Source of the DNA: Sorghum bicolor
Taxonomy: Eukaryota; Streptophyta; Magnoliopsida; Poales; Poaceae
Direction of reading: 5' to 3'
Length of the DNA: 64,000 bases
Assembly: GCF_000003195.3 (NCBI RefSeq)
Contig: NC_012870.2
Location: forward strand, 22,870,501-22,934,500
Positions 59,201-64,000 of this stretch are shown here, piece by piece (within the stretch, counting starts at the first letter, position 1; each line of letters starts with the position of its first letter). Under the pieces are notes generated by a model. The model worked only from the letters and a program-made list of their open reading frames with translations. It searched no databases and was not told the origin of the DNA. A program made the translations under genes and the position numbers.

Positions 59201-62200
59201 CTGCACCCGTTGGTCCTCCTCCAAGCGCCCAGCGCGCGGAAGAAGAGCTTGGAAACGATTGGAATACTCTTCCACAGTGCCCGTGCGTCGGCACTCCGAC
59301 AGCTCAAACATCGGGGCAGAACGGAGGGGAGGACCAAAACGCAGGTTGAGGAGATCCTTGAAACGACCCCAGGATGGTGTGCCTTCGTCGTCCTGCAGTT
59401 GGGTAAACCACAACTGGGCGACGTCGTCCAGATAGTATGACGCCATCGCCACGCGCTCCTTGGCCATCGTACGGTGTTGGCGGAAGTAGGCGTCACACTT
59501 GTTGAGGAAGAGCATCGGGTCGGTCGTGCCGTCAAAGCGTGGAAGTCCCACTTTTTGTGCTTCGGGTGGAAGTCTTGATCGCGCAGTCCATCCGAACGGC
59601 GGTCATCGCCGCTGCCCGAGGACGACGAGGATTTGTCCTTGATGGCCGCCACGTCGGACTTCAAGGTCGTCAGTTCCGTGGTCAGGGACTTGAGCTGGCC
59701 CATGATCTCGGCGAGGGAAGGTTCGGCCATGGTGACGGGGTCGGAGGTGGAGGCAGTGGAGGATGGTGGCGACGATGGTGGGCGACCGACGGCGGCGGCT
59801 GCAGTGGAGGAGCGGCTGGAGCGGGTGGGGGAAGATCGTCGAGACCGCGATACCAGGTTGTCAAGGGCAGCAACGCCCAAGGTAGCTGGACCCCGACTGC
59901 GTAGCTCGTAGTCGTGGTCCGTCGTCGCCGGCAGGGTTATACCCCCACGCCGTCGCCGCCTTCGTCAACTGGGTTATACCCCCTAGTTGCCGGCTTCAGA
60001 GAGAGAGAGATAATAGGCTGATAATACTTGATTGATTATTCCTTGCGTGGTTACAATCTTATATAGCCAAGGTCCCAACCGAAAGGGGCAACAATCCCCC
60101 TAAATTTAAGGACTAATAATAGGAAGCTATCTTACCTTCCTTTCTAACTTCTAGCTAATAACAGAAAGCTATCTTTCTTTCCTTCCTAGCCACTATCTCC
60201 GCCTGTGCCCTGCGCCCCCTCCTGCATGGCTGCTGCGCGCTCGAGGGCACGGCGCACGTCCCGGGCACGACGCCGCCTGACGTACGTGCGCCCGACCATG
60301 ACAGATTCCAATAGGCACAATGGTTTGAAACCAAGCATGTTTATCTATCAAATACATATACGTGAATGAATTATAAAATTACTTCTGCCTCGCTGGCATG
60401 CCTTCCACATTACAATTTGGAGAGGGGCCACATTCACTCAACACCCTGTGCCCACATGAAAACAATGACAGGAGACACAAAAAAATGTTTTTGGGCTACA
60501 TTTGACACACTTCTACAAACTTGGGGACCTGAATATCTAGTGTTTAAGTTTATGGAGATACACAAACCACCATGCACTGTAGATGGTAGCCACCTATGAT
60601 GCAGACTCAAGAAAAAATACTTGTTGTAACTGAAAGTCAAACAGGTCATGTCAGGCCACAATGACAGTAGATGAAAAACATACCTTTCGTCGGAGGGCCC
60701 AGAAGGCAGGTAAAATAGCTGCAGCATTTGATGCGATTAGAAAAACAGACTGCCAAATGTGCCCTACATATAGATGTGACCATTTTAGACTATAATTTTA
60801 CTACATGGTTGCAAAAGCATGCATCACAACTAGCAACTGGTTCAGAACTGTTTTTTTTGAAAGATACTGGCCCAGAACTGTTTTTGCACAAAGAAGGAAC
60901 TATATTCTCATTGAAAATATCTGCAGCCTAAAAATACAGAATTTGGACACAAGATTCCAACTACATTTGACAAAACTTTGGTGTGCACTGGTTTATTTCT
61001 TTCATTCAACAGGTTTGCACTGCTGCGAAAGGGTATGTAACCTAGTGTGTGCAGCACCTCAGGTCCTGGGTTCAAGTCCTCGTAGGAGAGAATTTAAACA
61101 GGCCTCGGTTATGAAACACCCCCTTCCTCTTAGTGCAATGCCGTGGGAACAGTCTTTCTTCCACAGGTAAGGTTTTCTTTATAGCTGCATTGTTGAATCA
61201 CTTTAATAATTGTAAACTACTTGCCAACAAATAACAATGCAGTCTGAAAAAACAGTTTTTTAGTTCTCAATAGTTCATCAACTGTGAAAATTTGGTGGGT
61301 TCAAGTCCTCGTAGGAGAGAATTTAAACAGGCCTAGGTTATGAAACCCCTTCCTCTTAGGCAATGCCGTGGGGACAGTCTTTCTCCCACAGGTAAGGTTT
61401 TCTTTATAGCTGCATTGTTGAATCACTTTAATAATTGTAAACTACTTGCCAACAAATAACAATGCAGTCTGAAAAAACAGTTTTTTAGTTCTCAATAGTT
61501 CATCAACTGTGAAAATTTGATGGACCTTGGAACTATAAAAGTCCTAAGTCAGGCACAAACTTAGATTCATACCTTACGAAAGGCATTTCACTAGCGTTAC
61601 ACTGATTCTTTGCTTAAGTAAACAACAAGGTCAAGCAGCTGAAGGGAGGTCGAGCTTTCAAGTAGAGCGACAGTAGCTGGAGGACGCTGAGAGTGAGTAA
61701 TGAATCTCAATAAGCTAGCCAATGGTTGAGACAACATGACCTCAGGGGTTTGAATTTTTTTTTTTTTTTTGATTTATCCCTAGTCAGCCAGCCCAAGCGG
61801 TGAAGCTGCTCTTCTGTATTGTGTGCTATGACTTGGGCCCCTAGTTTGCTGGTAGTCGCAAACTCGCAATTTGTGAAGCTACATGCTTCTTCTGCATGCC
61901 AATCTAACTAAAGAAAACTTCACAAGAAACCGTTACCTTAAAATGTCATAAAGTAGAAAAACTTAATATTTTCCATATTAGAAAGTATCCCCACTATTCC
62001 AAATTAAGTTGTTTTGGCTTTCCTAGGTGCATAGATATTCACATAGCGTATAGGAGTATCTTGGTACATAGAAAAAATTATGTACATAAAAAAGCCAAAA
62101 TGACTTATAATTTGAAACAGATGGAGTATATATTAGAAGTTTAACATTTGTAATAACATCCAAAACTATTTCATTGGTGAAGACATTAGTACATATTGTC

Positions 62201-64000
62201 CCATAATAAGATTTTTAAAGTGAGACGTGAAAGTAATTACCATTAGGGGAAACTAGCTCATCGCTGCAATCAAACCCACCATGATCACGATCACATGTGC
62301 AGAAGCTGAAAGGAATGAAAAGGTTATCACACGAGCTACAAGATATACCTTTTGTCTAGCCTTATCTTGAAAATCAAGTATTAATTAAAGAGTAAAATTT
62401 TCACAACAGAACATCTTTAGAAATCACCTGTAGAAAGTCAGCCCGCTTTCATCAACTGAGGAATGGCATACACCTTTCTGATTGCAGTTTCTATGGCATC
62501 CCTGAAGAGATACAGACATGTATGTCTCAGAATTTGCTGTATCACTTGGATGCTTCACCCCAAAGCACCAAGTTCCCTCTTTAGCATAAAAAATCGATAG
62601 ATCCATGTCTGAATTCGTGGAATTTTGTAATGAAAAAAATACTGAACCGTTACTGCTGCTTGTCCTACTGGCATAATAATCCCAAGTATTATTAGATGGC
62701 AAGCCACCATATTTCGAGTACAACTCATAGTTTAATTCTTTATCTGACTTCAGCTGGACATGGATAAGTGCACCGGCTGAACCTTGAGGAATATCCAAAA
62801 AGAAATATGTCCATGCAAACTGCTCATGGGATGAGTTGCTTAAAAATTGTTCCAAGTAGAAGTGGCTATCTTCCAGTGATGCTCTTTCATCAGTAGGAAC
62901 ATAATATGACTCAAAAGGGACAGAAGGACTTCTCTTAGGAACCCTCTGCGTGTAGGAAGAAATATTTGCTTAGCAAAGATGTATTGACAGGGAAATAAAA
63001 AATATAGTCACAAAGCATTCACAACATCAGTCTTAAATGAACATTTGTCTAACATTAGTAGCTGTTGTGTATATTTCAACAAAGAAAAGGGAAATTGAAA
63101 ACCACATTTATCGCTATAGTTATAGCTGGTTGATTTATTCACATTTTTGGCACATTGAAAAGTCTTGTTTCCGGGGGGAAACGTGTTTCATCCACTAAAG
63201 GGAAAACACCGCATGACTCAAGTTCAGATGTTTTGCACATAACAGTTAAGGGACTGGGTACATTCTCTACTGTTCATAAACAACTTACTAATTTGTACAA
63301 ACTGTTCAGAGCATCAAACTTGATACAATACAGAGCCAAAGGTCCTAAGGTCAAAACTTGAGCAAAATTTTAAGAAACTAGAACTGAAGTCCCACTCAAT
63401 CCACATGATAGACTCACTCGAGGAAGCCTAGACGTGAGTGGTGATTTTGCCCCAACTTCCAAAAGAATTAAGCATTTGAGTGAACTAATTAGTGCGTGAA
63501 ACTCAGCAAAAACATAGTTAACTGGCAGTTCATTGTATCTTTAATGGAGAATAAACTTAAGTTGGATGGATTATTGCAAACTACTAGTCAGCTGTACATA
63601 CATTCCTATCAGTTAGCACAATATAGCAGTATAATACAGACTTACCTGGAGCCCATATGCCTCCCAAGAGCAATTGGTTCCAGTTTTTCCATTCAAGCAT
63701 CCAGTCAATTGCCACTTTAATGAGAAACATGTTGTGTCTACAACAGGTGGTGATGATGTAACATTCATCTGTGTTTTGTTGACAGACTCAATTGCAATAT
63801 ACCAACGCCCAATATTTGGCGACTTCACAACCAAAGGATCATGGCTGATATCACCTGAATAGTCATGCAGATCTCTTTGAGGAAAGGCATTATACCGCAG
63901 GTAGCAAATCAAGGATGGCCCTAGAGCTCCAAAATTTGTAGCTGTAATTTCAAACTGCAATGCTAGGTTGACTACATCCAAGAAGTAGAACTTCATGTCG
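53252..64000 (-). CDS. TMEM8/PGAP6-like membrane protein with EGF-like domain, 5' end outside window
   Basis: CREST-superfamily membrane protein; animal PGAP6/TMEM8 cleaves GPI anchors, while the plant role is unknown to me. Exons, with splice sites read by eye: 64000-63646 (continues right), 62945-62428, 62305-62241, 60763-60684, 54759-54655, 54444-54305, 54078-53995, 53715-53563 and 53393-53252 (TAG). From 63996 they join in frame into 545 codons plus stop. The N-terminal half is an extracellular beta-rich region with several N-glycosylation sequons. Next is an EGF-like domain (CHRNCNQKGVCH, CTCDRDHGGFDC), then about seven membrane segments (WQSVFLIASNAAAILPAFW, FWLSFMAVVGTFIYMATI, IGIVIAIGSLGLLMGWLL and others). 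Expected metal-hydrolase residues are present: S-x3-H (SALYH), D (FLDFW) and H-x3-H (HSIWH, formed across the last splice). A Reina element occupies intron 60683-54760. Confidence 0.87.
54118..54260. mobile_element. Tourist MITE in a TMEM8-like intron, 143 bp
   Basis: Terminal inverted repeats GGCCTTGTTTGGATGTTGTC and (inverted) GGCCTTGTTTGGATGTAGTC, flanked by TTA (54115-54117 and 54261-54263). The whole element is nearly palindromic (ATCCACATGTGTTGG / CCAACACATGTGGAT), so its transcript could fold as a hairpin. It lies between exons 54305 and 54078. Confidence 0.95.
55046..55490 (-). repeat. 3' LTR of the Reina-type element
   Basis: 445 bp. On the minus strand it is preceded by the purine tract GGAGAGGGAGA (55491-55501). 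The end of the pol frame runs 118 bp into it and stops at 55373. Confidence 0.93.
55373..59730 (-). pseudogene. Reina-type gag-pol polyprotein with frameshifts
   Basis: Likely start MAEPSLAEIMGQLKSL at 59730, with a coiled-coil N-terminus. A frameshift near 59550 leads to gag (GLPRFDGTTDPMLFLNKCDAYF-type core), then an Ala/Pro-rich linker. A second shift near 58890 leads to a long frame (58898-56424): zinc knuckle (CYNCNEPYSRGHNRVC), protease (ALIDTGSTHSFIG), RT (YRELNAITVKDAYPIP; VFFDDILIYS), RNase H (VECDASSHGFGAVL; KTDHYSLKYL) and integrase finger and core (GDGHEGVQRTVHRL, CTVCQQH, DFVEALPRV). A third shift near 56430 and a stop at 56165 interrupt the integrase (IVSDRDTVFTS; HPQSDGQSE). 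The C-terminal frame to 55373 has KLKPRFVGPYRIVE and a chromodomain-like VLIKWKNC-STWED. Confidence 0.92.
59859..60303 (-). repeat. 5' LTR of the Reina-type element
   Basis: 445 bp. The minus-strand TATATAAG near 60060 is a plausible promoter for the element. Because the element and host gene share direction, transcription from here would read toward exons 5-9 of the TMEM8-like gene. Confidence 0.93.
61020..61175 (+). mobile_element. tRNA-derived SINE-like sequence
   Basis: A perfect RNA polymerase III B-box GGTTCAAGTCC (61067-61077) with an A-box-like TAACCTAGTG about 31 bp upstream. It is followed by GTAGGAGAGAATTTAAACAG and CCCCTTCCTCTTAGTGCAATG, layout and wording like p-SINE-type grass SINEs. 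Its 3' part is included in a tandem duplication. Confidence 0.5.
61066..61519. repeat. 232-bp tandem duplication in a TMEM8-like intron
   Basis: GGGTTCAAGTCCTCGTAGGA starts at 61066 and again at 61298. The two units are nearly identical (a few substitutions and small gaps). The second copy has the B-box but no A-box region. Confidence 0.9.
61700..61775 (+). other. second tRNA-like promoter remnant followed by poly(T)
   Basis: TAGCCAATGG, about 35 bp later GGTTTGAAT, then an uninterrupted T run (about 61756-61771). It looks like an A/B-box pair of a decayed SINE; the B-box is imperfect. Confidence 0.3.
61988..62126. mobile_element. Stowaway-like MITE, about 139 bp
   Basis: Left end TCCCCACTATTCCAAATTAAG and inverted right end CTCCATCTGTTTCAAATTAT, both continuing into a -TTTTGGCTTT stretch. 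TA on each side (61986-61987 and 62127-62128). It lies in the intron between exons 62241 and 60763. Confidence 0.8.

Larger units (their letters stand above)
55046..60303 (-). mobile_element. Reina-type chromovirus (Ty3/gypsy), 5.26 kb, inside a host intron
   Basis: LTRs of 445 bp (55046-55490 and 59859-60303) with TGTCAAGGGC...CCATGACA ends on the plus strand and a perfect target duplication GATTC (55041-55045 and 60304-60308). The LTRs differ at only about two positions (C/T near 55293, T/C near 55458), so it inserted recently. It is transcribed right to left, the same direction as the host gene. The minus strand after the 5' LTR reads ACCTGGTATC, a partial Met-tRNA primer site. Small size, short LTRs and a C-terminal chromodomain-like segment fit the Reina lineage. 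Frameshifts and one stop disable the polyprotein. Confidence 0.93.

Noticed and set aside
61067..61077. Possible tRNA gene (perfect B-box)
   Set aside because: No acceptor stem, anticodon arm or cloverleaf can be formed around it; better read as a SINE.

Overview
This window is plant nuclear DNA, most likely from a panicoid grass (sorghum, sugarcane, Miscanthus or maize type). The evidence is split genes with GT-AG introns, Stowaway and Tourist MITEs, Helitron ends, and grass-type Ty1/copia (Ale/Retrofit-like) and Ty3/gypsy (Athila, Reina) retrotransposons. The species is inferred, not proven. About two thirds of the window is mobile DNA. Only two ordinary host genes are visible, both on the minus strand: an ARID-ELM2 chromatin protein and a TMEM8/PGAP6-like membrane hydrolase.

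1-24.9 kb is a stack of nested transposons. A Ty3 element on the minus strand (1 to about 5750, running off the left edge) abuts a broken L1-type LINE on the minus strand. The LINE is present as two partial head-to-tail copies. A 9.24-kb Athila-type element (6393-15632, duplicated target ATTGT) sits in copy A. A 372-bp Helitron-like element (16102-16473) and a 6.9-kb non-coding LARD-like LTR element (16528-23431, duplicated target GAATC) both sit in the RNase H domain of copy B. Reading across the LARD and Helitron insertion points rejoins the RNase H frame exactly, which fixes their borders.

25-34.8 kb holds a nested MITE, a 91-bp tandem repeat, a decayed 'putative gypsy-type transposon' (PF04195-like) coding region split by a probable 1.9-kb solo LTR, and a 184-bp TAGATA microsatellite.

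34.8-41.4 kb is the ARID-ELM2 gene: two exons joined in phase 0 across a 4.9-kb intron, 569 residues. Its upstream flank is tandemly duplicated (41.45 and 41.93 kb). A third copy, carrying the start codon and first codons, lies at 50.6 kb. MITEs, a Helitron-like end, LTR debris and a 4.65-kb copia element (45719-50367, duplicated target CTTAT) separate the copies.

53.25-64.0 kb is the TMEM8/PGAP6-like gene: nine exons visible, 5' end off the right edge. I placed each splice site by hand, and the nine exons join into one open frame of 545 codons plus a stop. The product has an EGF-like domain followed by about seven membrane segments with the CREST-superfamily S-x3-H, D and H-x3-H residues. 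A young Reina-type chromovirus (55046-60303, duplicated target GATTC) sits in sense orientation inside the intron between visible exons 4 and 5.

I found no CRISPR array, operon, rRNA or clear tRNA gene, and no convincing unknown multi-gene system. The less ordinary signals are a TATA-led extra ORF inside the Athila element, an extra ORF upstream of gag in the left-hand Ty3 element, the triplicated ARID promoter/start region, and the host-gene architecture.
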